Assembly: GCA_038503035.1 (NCBI GenBank)
Contig: JAVSML010001153.1
Span: forward strand, 558,001-622,000
DNA length: 64,000 bases
From: Crocodylus rhombifer
Taxonomy: Eukaryota; Chordata; Crocodylia; Crocodylidae
Reading direction: 5' to 3'
Shown here: one piece after another, positions 49,538-62,365 of the stretch
How the letters are laid out: each line of letters starts with the position of its first letter
Position numbering within the stretch: the first letter of the stretch is position 1
Notes under the pieces: model-generated
What the model saw: only the letters and a program-made list of their open reading frames with translations
Databases searched by the model: none
Told to the model about the DNA's origin: nothing
Position numbers and translations under genes: made by a program

Positions 49538-50745
49538 GACTATGGCAGGGATGAGCAAAATACGGTCCACAGGCTGAATCCAGTCCAGCAACTAATTGGA
49601 TCTAGTCTGCAGCTGCCCCTGTGGGACTCCACATGGTGCCAAATCCCACCTGCTTCCACCTGGGGCAGCTCATGCCGCACTCCTACCTGCAACCACCAAT
49701 GGAGCCAGCCACCGTGCACTGCTTCTGTGCAGGGCTGCTCCTCCTCCTGTCTCTGCTGCACCACTTGGGCAGCAGGTTCCTTGGGGAAGGGAAGAAGCAG
49801 TGGGGACATGTTTTGGGCACACATGCCCAGCCAGGTCAGGGGGTGGGAGCTGCAGCAGGGCAGCTCCTGCACCAGCACACAGGGCTTCAGCTCCAGGCTG
49901 CCTTTCACACACTTGACCCACCTAGTGCAATGAGCAACCACCTGTGGGTGGCTGAGTAGGTGAAAAGTGGTTGGGAGTTGGAGCTACTGCCCCATAAGCT
50001 GCAGCTTTCCTCTCACTTAGCTGGGTGTGGTGGTGCCTGACAGACGTCCCCATAGCTGCTGCCCTTCTCCATGCTATGTGCTGCCCAGAGTGGCACAGTG
50101 GGGCCAGGAAAAGGAGAAGGACCTGCTGGAGGTGGGAGGAGTCAAGCAGTACCCAGGTGGCTACAGCCACACTGGGAGCAGCCCCACCGGGAAGTTGAGT
50201 GCACTGGCCAAGTTGGGCATGAGCTGGAGCATAGTGTGGGCTGCCTCTGGTGGGAACACACAGGGCTCAGCCCCAAGCAAAGCACCACCCACAGGGGTAG
50301 CTGCGAATTCGATGGTGGGTGAGGTGGGGGGGGACCATACTACCCGGGTAAGCTCTGCTGCCTGTGCCCCCTCTGCCCTCCCTCCTTCCTCCCACCCCTG
50401 GCTGGCTCCTGGGGCCTAGCCCACAGGCAGCCCTACTGACACACACACAAGCTCACCCCCCCCCCCATCTTCCCCACACAATATACAAGAGCAAGATTTT
50501 ATTTGAAGCTTTTATGCAATTGCCTTTATATACACTGCTCAAAAACACATAATCAGGGCAACATTTTTAAAAATAAAATTAAAATATGTTACAGTAGATG
50601 CTTGAATTTTAGTATATGATTTTTATCTATATTTTGTTAAAATGATATGTTCTGAAAGATTTTGCATGTGCAGCCCTTGTGACAACTCACCAAAACGCGT
50701 TAAATGTCCTGCCAGCCAAAATAATTGACCACTGCTGGACTATGG
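49538..50745. mobile_element. hAT-like element with exact 8-bp target duplication
   Basis: GACTATGG is exact at 49538-49545 and 50738-50745. Element 49546-50737 starts CAGGGATGAGCAAAATACGG and ends CAAAATAATTGACCACTGCTG. The interior is GC-rich and non-coding, and the right part is AT-rich. It belongs with the element at 37349. Confidence 0.9.
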
Positions 50746-51752
50746 CCTACTTGTGAAGTAAGATATGGGTGATAGAACAAGGTTTTAGATAACTTGTCTA
50801 AAAACAAGCCATTTCTACTTTAATAAATATGTTGGTTAATTACCGTTTCAGGCAAATTAGGTAGATATAAAAAAATCAAATACTACTGACATTAAAATAC
50901 CATATTTATTCAAATAGAAGATGACTGATTATAAGATGACCTCCCAATAATTAAATCCTATATATGGAAAATTTATAAATTTGTTACAATTTTTCAGGTA
51001 TAGAATCTAATTATTGGAGCTTTGCCTTTGATTTGTCCCACTGCCACTGCCACAGGAGGGAAAATAAGCCAGGGAATCAAGTAGCCCTTTGTTTTGTACT
51101 TCCCCGCAACTTTTATCTTTGGCAGCCTCTTTCACCTCCCTTTACAGTCAAGACCCCAAGCGTATAGAAGCGAAGAGCAAGTCTGAAAACAATAACCCTG
51201 AAATTAAACATGACTGTTGCTCTTTACATGTAGTACCCAAAGACTTCATTCATCCTGCTAGGTAAGTATGCATAAGTTGTAAAGCATTCATGACACTGAT
51301 CTAAAGCTAAAAGACTCATGATTTACTCTATAGTTCATTGAGGTGGGCCCCACCAAAGTCAAAAGAGTTTCAAGTCATGGTGAGCCATGACTCCAAACCC
51401 GGAATCCCTCTGTTGCACCCTCTCTCAGCCTGGTGCATATTATTACTGTTGCCCCGTGCTCCTCGGCGATCCCACAGCTCACTGCTCAGTATGTCTGCCA
51501 CAAAGGATTCACATGCTAATTAGCCCCCAGCCATGACTGAAACCAAGTGCTCTTGTCACAAGTCCTAGGATGCTCCAAAAAATTTATGTGCAGATGAGGC
51601 ACTGGGCAACCTGGCACAGTTTCACCTCATGAAGGGTGGGGCCATACTAATCATATGCACCAGGCTTAATGTGGGCTATGTGTTTTATAATAGTGTTTAC
51701 TGGTGACTGCATTTAATTAACTTCACAGCCGGTTTTCATTGTTAAGCACATA

Positions 51753-52109
51753 GGCTGCTTGCAGATGTAAAAAAAACAAGAACCCCAAAAAACAAGATCA
51801 ACAACAAAAAAGCACACTTTACTGGAAGAAGCAGCACATTACTTTGACTCAGCTCCACAGCATCTATACAGATCAGGTGTTTCAGCAGGGCTTTTTGGTG
51901 CTTTTAGCTAAAGCCGATTAAATCAGCTATTAGATAAAAGCACTAAAAAGCCGCACTAAAACACCCAATCTGTACAGACGTTGGTCAAGCCAGGGCCAAT
52001 TGATAACACCCTGCCTCTTCTGGGCCTGAACTGGGTTCAGTGCGGGCGTGCGCAGAATTTAAAATAAAGTGCCATTTTTGGGGTTTTTTTAAACATCTGC
52101 ATGCCGCCA
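51753..52109. mobile_element. Palindromic MITE
   Basis: Ends GGCTGCTTGCAGATGT and, reversed, GGCGGCATGCAGATGT; both are followed by A-rich then CCCCAAAAA text. An inner inverted pair surrounds the centre (GTGCTTTTAGCTAAAGCCG against TAGATAAAAGCACTAAAAAG). Confidence 0.75.
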
Positions 52110-52266
52110 TACTACTTTTCGCAGCAGTTTAATGATAATGTATTTAGTGATATTTCTTTGTATGCAATTATGAGGAAATCTTTTCCCCATGCCAACTGGG
52201 GGAAAACACATTTTCTTGAAATCAAGTAAATATGATAGTTAAAACTTCAGAAATTTAACTAACACT

Positions 52267-52758
52267 GGGTGCCTTTACATATATAGCTAGCTGTGCACTA
52301 GGCTTGTTTGCTGCAGTGTAAAGCATCACATTCTACATGTGCAATGCTACTGGACCACAGGAAACTAATTTTTGCCAGGGACAGTACCATATTAGGGCAG
52401 ACAAAATAACTGCACCAACTGCACGTGTACATGCTGTCCTGAGTATACACTGCACCTGGTCAGCTCAGGCAGTAGAGGGCCAGACCCTTGCTTGCTACCT
52501 AGTTACAAGGCTCCACATGCTGGGGCACTCTCATGCTCCAGCCAGCCCCAATGCCACCTTCTGGAGCCTGAGACTGACCCCCAGGGCTTCCTACCAACCT
52601 AGAGCTGCTCCACCGTGGTTCAATCTGCTGTGGTCCTGGGTGCAGTATCTACATGTGCACCCTGAACCGCAGCAGTTTGAGCATCTACACATGCCATTAA
52701 GGTGCAGTAATAAACACCATTATCATGTTGCCTTAATGGCATGTGTAGATACCCCCAC
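52267..52758. mobile_element. Inverted-repeat MITE-like element
   Basis: Starts TGGGTGCCTTTACATATA and ends TGGCATGTGTAGATACCCC. It contains a strong hairpin at 52683-52751. The interior shares CATCTACACATG with the element at 5294. Confidence 0.55.
52683..52751. repeat. Hairpin with about 22-bp arms
   Basis: CATCTACACATGCCATTAAG on the left and CTTAATGGCATGTGTAGAT on the right are inverse complements around an AT-rich loop. Confidence 0.9.
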
Positions 52759-54672
52759 TATGAACTAACAAACTTGGACTAGTACTAGGAACCCATACTC
52801 AAGAATATAGTCACCTTCGATGACAGAAACTATTTACCACTATGTAATTTTGGTGCAACTATGTTTTAGTTTCGCAACACTTGTATATACAACCACAGCA
52901 AAGAATGTACAACAATTTTTTAAATCTACCAAAAAAAAAAATCAAATCTATTTAAAAAAAATAAATTAGAACCTCCTTTTCCATAATTTTGCTTCAAATT
53001 AAATTGTTACCGAGAGCAAATCAATGTTTCATCTTTCCCTTCAAAATCATGATTCAAATTTCACATTACTATAATGATAATCATTCTTTTGCCAAAAGAT
53101 GGCGCTGACAGCTTTATCATTCAAAATTTTTGTGCGTGTAAGTTACATAGTGCTTTATTGATTAAAAAGGGGAAATAAGCTTTAAATAAAATATTTTAAA
53201 GGAGTGTCTGTTGCGTTTCTCTCATTCTCTCACTTCAAATATCCAAGCATAAAAATCCAACAATCTACTTTTCCAATCAAAACACAGGCTCTGCTGTAAG
53301 CACTGTAAACAAGCTGCTAGTCTTCTGTCTAATCAGGACTTGTATCACTTAATCAATATTCACTCTTCTTAACCAAATTAAAATAAAAGGGATATTCTTT
53401 AATAATATTCTTCCTCTAAAATGTCCCACCTTTCTACTTTGGACCTAAAAAACAGATTATGCAAAACCGTGCATTTCTTGAACATGGGGCCTGATTTTCC
53501 ATGCACTTGTGTTGCTGTAACTGTGTCCTTAATCGAGTTATTCCTGAATTACTTGGCAAAAAAGGAAAAATCAGGTTTATTGTAGATGTTCTCCATCATT
53601 TTCTTAACATTTTTCTTGCAAAAAACTTTGGCTGGATTTCATTAAAGCAAGTATAAGAATGTACTACTAGAGGTCATCACTTTTGGTCTGCAATTACGTA
53701 CCAAACACAATATTTGGCAGTTAATACACTGTATTTGAACGTCATGCAAGCAGGATGTGTTACATGCTAATAGTATAAACTGAAATAGAAATCAAATAGA
53801 TGATGAATAATTTATATTTGTAGGCAACAATGTATTTGGGAACATCAAGCTGGATTTTTGCAACATAAAAGCAAGCGTGAGCTGCTATGGCTCGCACACA
53901 CACTGATGGCTGCCATGCATACATATCAGTTACTTTTATGAGACACTCTTCACATGCTGCATTATCTGTCTTTCCACATTAGCAAGTAAGACTAATCACA
54001 ATCAATACCACACAGAGACCACAACACAAATAAAACAATATGATGCTTCTATGGTTTTTGCTGTCATAGAAACCTGAAGGGAACGAGTTATAAACCAGCT
54101 AGTTAGAATAGCTAATCTTGGTTTGAAATAAAGAGGGGAAAACGCCTAATAAATATTGACTTTCCACACAGTTCTTCAGAAACCACTTACTACTCTTCCT
54201 GATTTAGAGAGAAATTGATAATGGAACTACAAAAAATTCAATTTTTAAAGCATTATAATCTGATAATTTGGATGAAAAATAAAATGGGTAGAGCTCCCCG
54301 TCATTAAATACTTTATGAAAGCCAGTTGCATAAAAAATCACTGTTATATCCATTTTTGCTTATATCAGTTTAGAAGAATTAATGCTAAATGGATCACATT
54401 TTGTTTAATCATCAAGGCTGATAGCTGAGATTCAAACAATAAACTATTTTTCCCAGGAGACTATAATCTCCCTTTGAAATGAAGGGAAAAATGTATTAGC
54501 TAGGTAATCACTGAGACTTTATATATATAAAAATGCAAAAGAAGTCTCCATAATCAGGAAGACTTTTTGCAAAATAGTTTCAAGCATCAATTGATATTCC
54601 CTTCAGATTTTGCTAATGTGGATCACAGCTCCTACCTTGAATTTCATTATTTAAAATGAACCCCTAACCCAC

Positions 54673-54990
54673 CTCCTGTACGTTCTTTTTCCCAGCTTCC
54701 CTCGTCATGTTTAGGTTGCTGTAAAGAGAAAGGTCTGTTCTCTGGTGGCCTCAGGGTAGATTCTAGTTTGTGAAATTTGTGAATTCTGTCTCTGACAAGA
54801 ATAGTATTGTCCCTCTCATCACGATTTGTAACCTTTCTTGCATCAGACCAGCCAAGATCCTTCTTTTGGACTACATTAGCAATCTCAGCTACAAGATCTG
54901 ATTCTGCCTTTTCTGTAGGGTTATACTTATGGACATGAACAACATCTTCCCTTTCTCCTAGCAGCTTGGAAATGAGTGAATAGAAATCAC
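54673..54990 (-). CDS. PAM: PAM exon A: cassette linker exon between PHM and PAL
   Basis: 318 nt, phase 1 at both ends, so skipping it keeps the frame. The acceptor reads TACAG before GTGATTTC, and the donor is GGAG followed by GTGGGT. It encodes 106 residues starting GDFYSLISKLLGERED and containing VVQKKDLGW. The Lys-Lys pair corresponds to the known endoproteolytic site in exon A (rodent exon A, 315 nt) at which prohormone convertases separate soluble PHM from PAL. The peptide is charged and Gln/Glu/Lys-rich with no hydrophobic segment, as expected for a flexible linker. The last G joins the next exon to make Asp (D1). Whether it is optional in this species is inferred from symmetry of phase and family knowledge. 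Confidence 0.96.
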
Positions 54991-56642
54991 CTGTACAAAA
55001 AAGAGAAAAGATAAAAGGAAAGGGGGAAGATTATAACAGATTGTAAAATTTTCTAGTTTTTTAACCGAAGTACAATAATCAAATTATTCATATGGTCATC
55101 ATAGCTAGTGTAGGGGGGAAGTCTTTTCAGTCTCACAAATTTGAATGAAGAAAGCCTGTGGTAGGAAGAGATAATATTAAAATTCCATGATCTTTAATTT
55201 ACATAATAATGTCCACTTATACCTGACATTTTAGAATAAAAAAAGCATATCACCTCCATATTGATATTCATGAGAACAAAAGAAAGTCTACATAATTAAA
55301 AAAAATGTTTACAATGAATTCCATTAGATTTAAAAGTCAGAGCATTGAAGACTTTTTATATTGTTATACATTATATAGAATTGCAAAAATTCTTCAACCT
55401 GTCAATTTCTCATTTGCAAAATCAGTCAGTTGCTATGCACTTAAACAATATTTCCTTGTAAATTTTACTGATTGAGGAAAAAAACCCTAATGTGCAACAG
55501 TTTCCATATAACATTGTGTAAAAAGGCAGAATTACTAGTTAACAAGGTAACTTGTATGTGATCACGGTCTATAAAGGTATTTAAACTAGATACAATACAC
55601 ATTGGTAAAAAGAAATAAAAAAAAATCCTTCCAATCCTTCCTCAAAATCTCTCCTAAGCAAAAAGAAACAATTACCTCTACAGTTACATCATAAACTGGC
55701 AAGCCTTCTAAAATGATGATGCTAAAACAAAGACAAATAAAAATGTATTCCAAGTGCAATGTTCTCACCAAAAATTGTTTGAAATAGTTTTAATTTAATT
55801 CATTTATGTTTGATATGGTAAAGAGACAAAATAGCAGCAAAAAAAGGGATTCTATTCCCAACTAGTAAATACTTCACTAGCTTACAGTTGCCCATAGTTA
55901 CTGAACATTTTGTTGCCCTGGGTCATTGCCTACTGCATGCATTAGACATAGCTAAAGCTGCTATTTTTTTTTGGAAGAGACACTGAACTAATAATTTTTG
56001 CCTTTGATGTGAATCAGTATGTAGGGATCTGTCCTTTATTAGGTGTACTTAAAACAAATTCTCTTAATTAAGGATTTGCATTGCTTAATTTTTTAAGATA
56101 CCTTGTATCAGATAATGCAAAACCTTCACTATTTTTAAGAATAGGAAGTCAAAGTGATAACTGGCTAAGATTCAATTCTTTTACAGAAAATTCATCATAA
56201 AAATTGCTGTATGGGGGAAATTAAGTCTTTCTAAAGTCACCTTAAAAGATTCTGTCATATTTATAAACAGTCCTGGTTCAATGATTTCAACTAGGCTTCC
56301 AATCCCTGCCCTTGGAAGAGAAATATCCCAGGTGAAAACTTGTGTCAGAAAATAATTACTGAAGTAATAGGGCCAATTTCAGTAAAATGAACAAAGCAAA
56401 TTAGACCTGAACAAAATGTGTTAAGCCATATAAGCCAGTATGCCTCATAAAACCTACTCTAAATGACAGCCTCCTGCCAATCAATTAACTTGTCCAAATG
56501 CTGATTCAGAAGAACAAAACCAGATGTTTGAACACTCATTTGTATAAACAGTTTGGGATTCAACTGGGCCAGAGGTCTGAATGCCAATGGCTGCATTCCT
56601 CACAATAACTGCAAATGTCCTCCAGAACTGTAAGTCTAAGCG

Positions 56643-57390
56643 TGCTTGCACATGCGATGGGGAAACCCACTGTTTCAGTTTAGGGAGAACTAAACCCCCG
56701 TAGCATGTACAAAGATCAGAGGCCCAATCCTCAGGGGCTGTGTGACCTGGTGACAGCTTGTGCAGGCAGGCTCAACTGAAGGCAGGGGAAGTAGCAAGGA
56801 GCCTGAACTTTTTTATTTTTTCCTCCTGAAGCCTGGCTGGCTGCCTGGGCTGTGTGAGCCCTGGTGCTTTCCTCCACAGTGCTGGTGCCCCACAGGACTG
56901 CCTGGGCTGGGTGCCAGTTGGAAGTGCCACCTGGGGGGTACCACCACTGGAGGGAAGCAGCGGGGTCCTCCACAGCTCAGGGACTGCTTGGCCTGCTTGC
57001 AGCTTGCCCCCCTTCCCTGCACCATCCTCACCACCTTCCCACCACCTGGGACTGCCTGGGAATGGCTGGCTTGCCCTTTGGGCAGAGTAGCAAGGTGGCA
57101 GGAAGGTGGCTGGGTGTGCTGGCAGTGGGAGAAGGCAGCCAGGATGATGCACGGAGCACTGGAAGCCCACCAAGCTCAAGCTTCCCCAAGCATGTTGGCT
57201 TCCAGAGCCCTGTGCACTGTTGCACTTTGTTAGGGAGCAAGCTAAAATACCTTGGATGGGTTTTAGTTTGCTACGTTACAAAGTCATTTAAAGCAGAATA
57301 TGCTGCCGATCATGTAAGTAGCAACACCATTAGAGTGGTGCAAAAGGGCAATTAGGCTGCTTTAAAGGCCAATTTTGTTCCATGTACAAA
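56643..57390. mobile_element. Inverted-repeat element, same family as 62366-63067
   Basis: The left part has CAGTTTAGGGAGAACTAAAC followed by CCCCGTAGCATGTAC. The right part has ACAAAGTCATTTAAAGCAGA, ATATGCTGCCGATCATG and CCATGTACAAAGGGCC. The order and much of the sequence recur in the other copy. GC-rich, non-coding interior. Boundaries approximate. Confidence 0.7.
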
Positions 57391-60194
57391 GGGCCTAGCT
57401 CTTACTGACATTATACATTCTTAAAAGCGCTCTAGTAGTCTTCACCAGTTAAGACTTTTTATAAATTTCACACTGGTTACCACTTCCAGATACTAACACT
57501 TGTAATTATTGCTCTCTGAACATTAAAAAATTAACAAATTACCATGCTTCATGTCCATGTTCCCAACACACAAGCTATTCCTTTAAGATCCAAATCATCA
57601 CTCCCCTGCAAGAGGCACTGTGCAACACCTTGATGGTAAAGATGCCATCATGAAACACATCATGGAACAGTTACTTCTTTACTTCTAGAACTAGGCAATT
57701 AAGAAGCATGGTTTTGTTTTGTTTACATACGTATATAAATATCAAACAGGAGAACTGAGGTGCACAGTGATGTGAACTTATCTGACTGCACAGAGTTAAG
57801 GAAGATACGGAACAAACAGGAAATGTAAAACTGGTATTGATAAAATACAGTTAGAAAGAATACTAATGATCCAAAAGAAAACACCGGACAACATCCCCAC
57901 CTGGCTTCAAACTAACTGCTGAGATTTCCCCTTTTCAAACCTAAGACTAAAAATCAACCGAGTTTGTCAAGCCTGAAAAAAATGCTGGCCTAGGAATGAA
58001 TGGGATTGGAGCAGGTTATCAGCAATGGCTAGAGATAAATCTGTGATGGAAAATAAGTGACTGCAGCAAGCAGGCCGTCTCCCAATCCATGTACTGAAGG
58101 TAACAGAGCTGAATGAAACTTACCACATCTTGCGAGAAAAGATTAAAGCTTAGATAACGGGAAATGTGTTTAGGGCTTTTTTAGCTTTATTTCTTTGCTC
58201 TGGTTGTAATGTACCTTTGGGGTGAATGAATAAATAAATGATGATTTGTTCTGAAGAAACTGTTTCCAGTCACTTTAATCACCAGCTGTCTCAGGCTCCC
58301 AAAGGAAAAAGGGTTACAATTGGGCATATTGGGTTAATACAGTTGGCAAATAAAGTTGCTGCCATCCAGATAGTCAAATATGATAGAATCATGCAGTTCC
58401 AATACGGATGAGTGAAGGCAGGGAAGCCTTTCATCCAAAGGCATACTGTGTAAAAAGGGCTCAGAAATGTAGCATTTCTTAACCTTAGGACACACAGTGT
58501 AAAGCAACTGGTTCTTCAAGATGCCACACCAAGTACTGATCCTAAAGTGTGTGTGCCTGCATCTCATGTGTGCAAGATCAGGTATTTGTAATAGTGTCCA
58601 TCAGATATGCACAGATGATGTGCATCCTTCTGGTTGACCAAGGTAGTATTTGATCAATGTCACTGGTTTCTATTATAGCTAACTTACAGATTTTTTTTTA
58701 ATATTAGAATACTCCTGAAACAGGAAGAAGAACTGGTTGTTCTGTGAAAGAGTAAATCTTGATGTTCAGTTGGAGGAGTACATCAACTCTTTGGTAACAC
58801 AGTAAGACACAATGTGCTGTTCATTTGTGGCATCATCTGTGAGGAGAAGGCCTTGAACACTGGATTATAGCTAGGAAGAGAAGGAAGGCATTCAAAACAG
58901 CTTAGTCCTGTGGACATAATTAAAAAAAATCCTGGGTATGTTAAACGTGCATAATTTCTTGTTTCCTGGTAGTTCAAAAAAAGATAGGCAAAAGACAGAA
59001 AAGAAGATATTCTGGTTTAAATTCTAAGACATTAGCAATGAACAAGGAGCAGCTGGTCTGTTGAAGGCATGGAGAACAGGACAGAGGGGATGGCTGCAGC
59101 TAAACACCTGTGTGCTCCCTCTCCTGGAAAGCTGTCTAGCAGTAGACATCTAACAGGCTTATTTGCAGTTAGTGTCTTAGATTTTATATATATGAACATC
59201 CAGTTATACTAACTGTAAAGGAATCTTGATTATGAAAGAGAAGTCAGTGAGGAAGAGAAGAAAGACCATGCCTTTGAGCACTAGTTGGGTTTCTCCAGGC
59301 AAAGTTCTGGATGCACAGAGTACTTGCTTCTTAGTTTCTTATGCCATGATCGTAAAGTGAAAGTTTTTATTTTGGTCTGTCATAGATAATAGCTCAGAGG
59401 CAGAGAGCTGAAAGCATATAGCATATGGACATGGTAAGCTGCACTCCATTTTCACAAGTAAAACAGTTTTCTCTTTGGCTTGTTACATTTTAATTAACTA
59501 GATGGAAATGAAACTTTATAAAGGAATAATCTAAGAAATCTAAGTCCCATTTCTTGTACTCCATGCTGGACAAAAGACTGAGATCAGGATAGCAAGGATG
59601 TTTTTCTGGTAGTTTAGAGAAGTGCAAAAAAGCTGCAACAAAGGCTGACATGTTACAGACTGACCGTATTTGCTTGGAAAAATCACCATTGTTTGCAACA
59701 AAACAGTTGAGAGCATATCTATCCTGCTATGTATGAAGAATTCTTTAGAAAATACAAAAACGGTTTTTAAAATTAGAAAATACTGCATGTTCAGCCAGTC
59801 AATTCCCTTTATTGGCATAACATTCCTAACCTTCTAATTTTGAATGGCATTTATAAATATTCCATTTGGTCACTTGGACAACAAAGGAGAAAGAAGGCAG
59901 CATAACAAAGAAAATCACTACTTTAACAGTTACATACATCTGCATCCTCCTCTATTTTTAAAATATTTTTATAAGTACTTCATAATTTATTGATATAATT
60001 TACCTTTATAATTACTTGAACTTTTAAGAATAGGAAGGTTCTTATTTTAGAGGTTCATCAACATATCTAAACAAAAAGTAGATATAATGAATTTAGTGTA
60101 ACACAGACCTTTGCCTGTACTGGTCACTGGACTGATTGCTAGACAATTTAAATTTGAATTACCATATGAAGTATGCTTTGGGAACCTAGTAGAA

Positions 60195-60310
60195 ATGGCA
60201 AAGGCATAACTGGGGTCATATGAGCCCAGTATTCTCTCCTGCCATGGGCAGGGGGTCGGACTTGACGATCTGCTTAGGTCCCTTCTTCCGATCCGATCCT
60301 ACATCTGTGA
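60195..60310 (+). mobile_element. CR1 LINE 3' tail fragment
   Basis: TCCTGCCATGGGCAGGGGGT followed by CGGACTTGACGATCTGCTTA and GGTCCCTTC is the CR1 3' end in plus orientation. Confidence 0.8.
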
Positions 60311-60962
60311 ACTTTGAATGAGGGCTTAATACTACCTTACTCTTACTGACTGTCGTATGATGGCTCTTTTGGTAAGTGCCTGATGATCTTTTGCAGCCAA
60401 CATGATAGCTGCTAAGCAATCTTTGAAGTGAGGTGAAACAGGGGAGACTTGTGAAAAAAAATTCAAATGGAGACTCGGTGAGTTTCAGGAGCACTATAGT
60501 GAAGCCCCAGGTAGGAATAAGTTTTCTAATCTGTGGGTAGAGTACATGAATAGTTACTTGAGAAACATCTGTTCTCTGATGTAGAACAAAAAAACACACA
60601 AAAGGATGGAAAATTGAAATTGCAAGATGGACCTCAATGGATCCGAACAAAAGGTTTTCTGGTTTAAGTAGAATTAATTACAAAGGAAGTTGGATATTGA
60701 AACGTGGACAGGTCAAAACTTTTCCATTAAAAAAAAAAAATCATCTTTGCCTATCTTTTTCCTTTTTCTTTTCAAAACTGTTGGGCTACCCATATGAAGA
60801 AACTTTTCCATTAAAAAAAATCATTTTCTTCAGATTCATAAGAGTATGTTTGTCTGCTCTCTATCAGGATGGCCTAGATCAGGCAGGAAGTAGTCCCTGT
60901 CAATGCTACTCAGAGAACTCCTTAAATGGGCTTGACTTGCTTATGCTACAGCCTAGTATACT

Positions 60963-61201
60963 GGCTGCCTATACACGTGCTTAGGGATGGTGCGCTACTT
61001 AAAATGCCTCACTGTCACGTATATTAAGTCCCCACATGTTCAAAAATGATTGCGGGATGCTTTATTTAAAGCTCATTTGATGACGTTTAGATGAAGTGCC
61101 CCAGCAGCTATTTTTAAATATGTGGGGGCTCACAAACGTGACAGTGAGGCCATGGTCAAGCGTGCTAATTAGAATGCGAACCAGCACATGTACAGGCAGC
61201 C
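60963..61201. mobile_element. Palindromic MITE, relative of 15830 and 29667
   Basis: Ends GGCTGCCTATACACGTGC and, reversed, GGCTGCCTGTACATGTGC. Mirrored halves include CTCACTGTCACGT and ACGTGACAGTGAGG, and CCCCACATG and ATGTGGGGG. Confidence 0.78.
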
Positions 61202-62365
61202 ACCAGTTTTTCATTCTACAGGTCGCGATTTCCTAAGATGTGCCGTTGATGTTAAGAAACTGCTCCTCAGTGACAGACGGTTTACAGGACACAGAGAACA
61301 AAACAACTACATGGAAAAGACAAATTAACAGCTTTTGACACTCTCTGTGTTTTTAGCCATGTTGTTTAATCTCTACATCAGCAGACTTTCACTTATTCAT
61401 TAATTCATTAATGAAAAATGACATCTGTTTCAGCATCTAAGCTCAGGCATTTTCTGACCCTGATGCCACTCCGAATGTCATAATACGGGCAATCTGGACC
61501 AGTACTATAGCAGCACCCACCTTCAAACAATGGACAAATGTATTCCACTTTTAATGCATTTATTACTCTAGATCTGAATACATCATCCAATAGACAGCAC
61601 CTGAAACATAAACAGCCCTTAACTGTGTCTTGGGTCTGATCTTGGCATGCTAACCTTTCATAAATTCTAAAGAAAAGAGATGCCAAATCAGCACATGCAA
61701 TAACCCTGTAAGCAAGCTGGTTGCTTTAACAGATCAGGCCAATGCACATATCTTTCAAATGTCTGCACCTGCTATTTAACTGCAGAATATTGCACTCCAA
61801 TCTGCTGCCACTCAATGCATGTAAAGCTAACTGACACCCAACTACATTCAACTCTGTATATTTTACCAAAAACCTTGTGACCTCAGAAAGAGAGAAGAAT
61901 ACTATGGCTGTATAGCACTCACTATATATTCACTGTGATCCTGCAACAGTCAAACTGATGGAAAAAGATCTATATTAATACTAAATTACCATTTTATATA
62001 GATCTTTTCATCCCACCTGCAGTTTTTACACAATTAAGATGCTCTTTGAAGTCTGATGCACCACCCCAGGACATATTAGTATAATCACCAGTACACAGCA
62101 AAAGGAATGATCTTCATCAGTAATAACAAATAGGATCTTGCCAACCCTAAAATGTATCTCGACTTTGACCTATGAGCTCTATGGATAGGTTTAGCAGTGA
62201 CCACAGTTGCTGTGCAGCTATACTTCATAAACATCAAGAAAACCCATACACAGATAAACAAACATTGGTTCAGAATGCCCCATGTCCAGATGGGATGATG
62301 GTTTGAGTCAACAAAAGCTTCCGGTGATTCGTTGTTCTGTCTCAACAAGATATGCATTCATAGGT

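Larger units (their letters stand above)
43594..54672 (-). other. PAM: Large PAM intron (11.1 kb) between exon A and PAL
   Basis: It holds a dispersed repeat (44970-45180), a 17-bp tandem duplication, a CR1 3' fragment (46190-46650), the hAT-like element 49546-50737 and two inverted-repeat elements (51753-52109, 52267-52758). The remaining stretches, including 46660-49530 and 52770-54670, show no exon. A faint LINE-like phrase (LELVQNMASWLL) occurs near 47920. Confidence 0.65.
9893..54990 (-). other. PAM: PAM gene, 3' portion (12 coding exons, partial gene)
   Basis: The gene runs right to left and covers about 45 kb here. Twelve exons were placed by reading the minus strand for PAM-like peptide and requiring GT/AG splice sites and matching phases. 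From 43593 to the stop the exons total 1445 nt; with the single carried-over base this is 482 codons including the stop, with no internal stop or frameshift. Order: optional linker with Lys-Lys site, PAL beta-propeller, short stalk, one membrane span, cytosolic tail. Known for the family: PHM hydroxylates the alpha-carbon of a C-terminal glycine, and PAL then cleaves to give the amidated peptide and glyoxylate, in secretory granules of neuroendocrine cells. The PHM exons and promoter are not in the window, so expression control cannot be read here. Residue numbers in the exon entries count from the Asp (D1) split across the exon A/PAL boundary. Confidence 0.97.

Noticed and set aside
49540..50419. 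Several frames of 100-130 codons
   Set aside because: Same cause: GC-rich interior of the hAT-like element 49546-50737.
55676..55721. A 46-nt minus-strand segment with a good polypyrimidine tract, TTTTAG acceptor and GTAATT donor upstream of exon A
   Set aside because: 46 nt is not a multiple of three and would break the frame into exon A, and the peptide IIILEGLPVYDVTVE is not PAM sequence I recognise. Treated as a chance exon-like signal.
61408..61686. A cysteine-rich 92-codon minus-strand frame
   Set aside because: No recognisable motif or splice context, and it does not match PHM. Probably chance.
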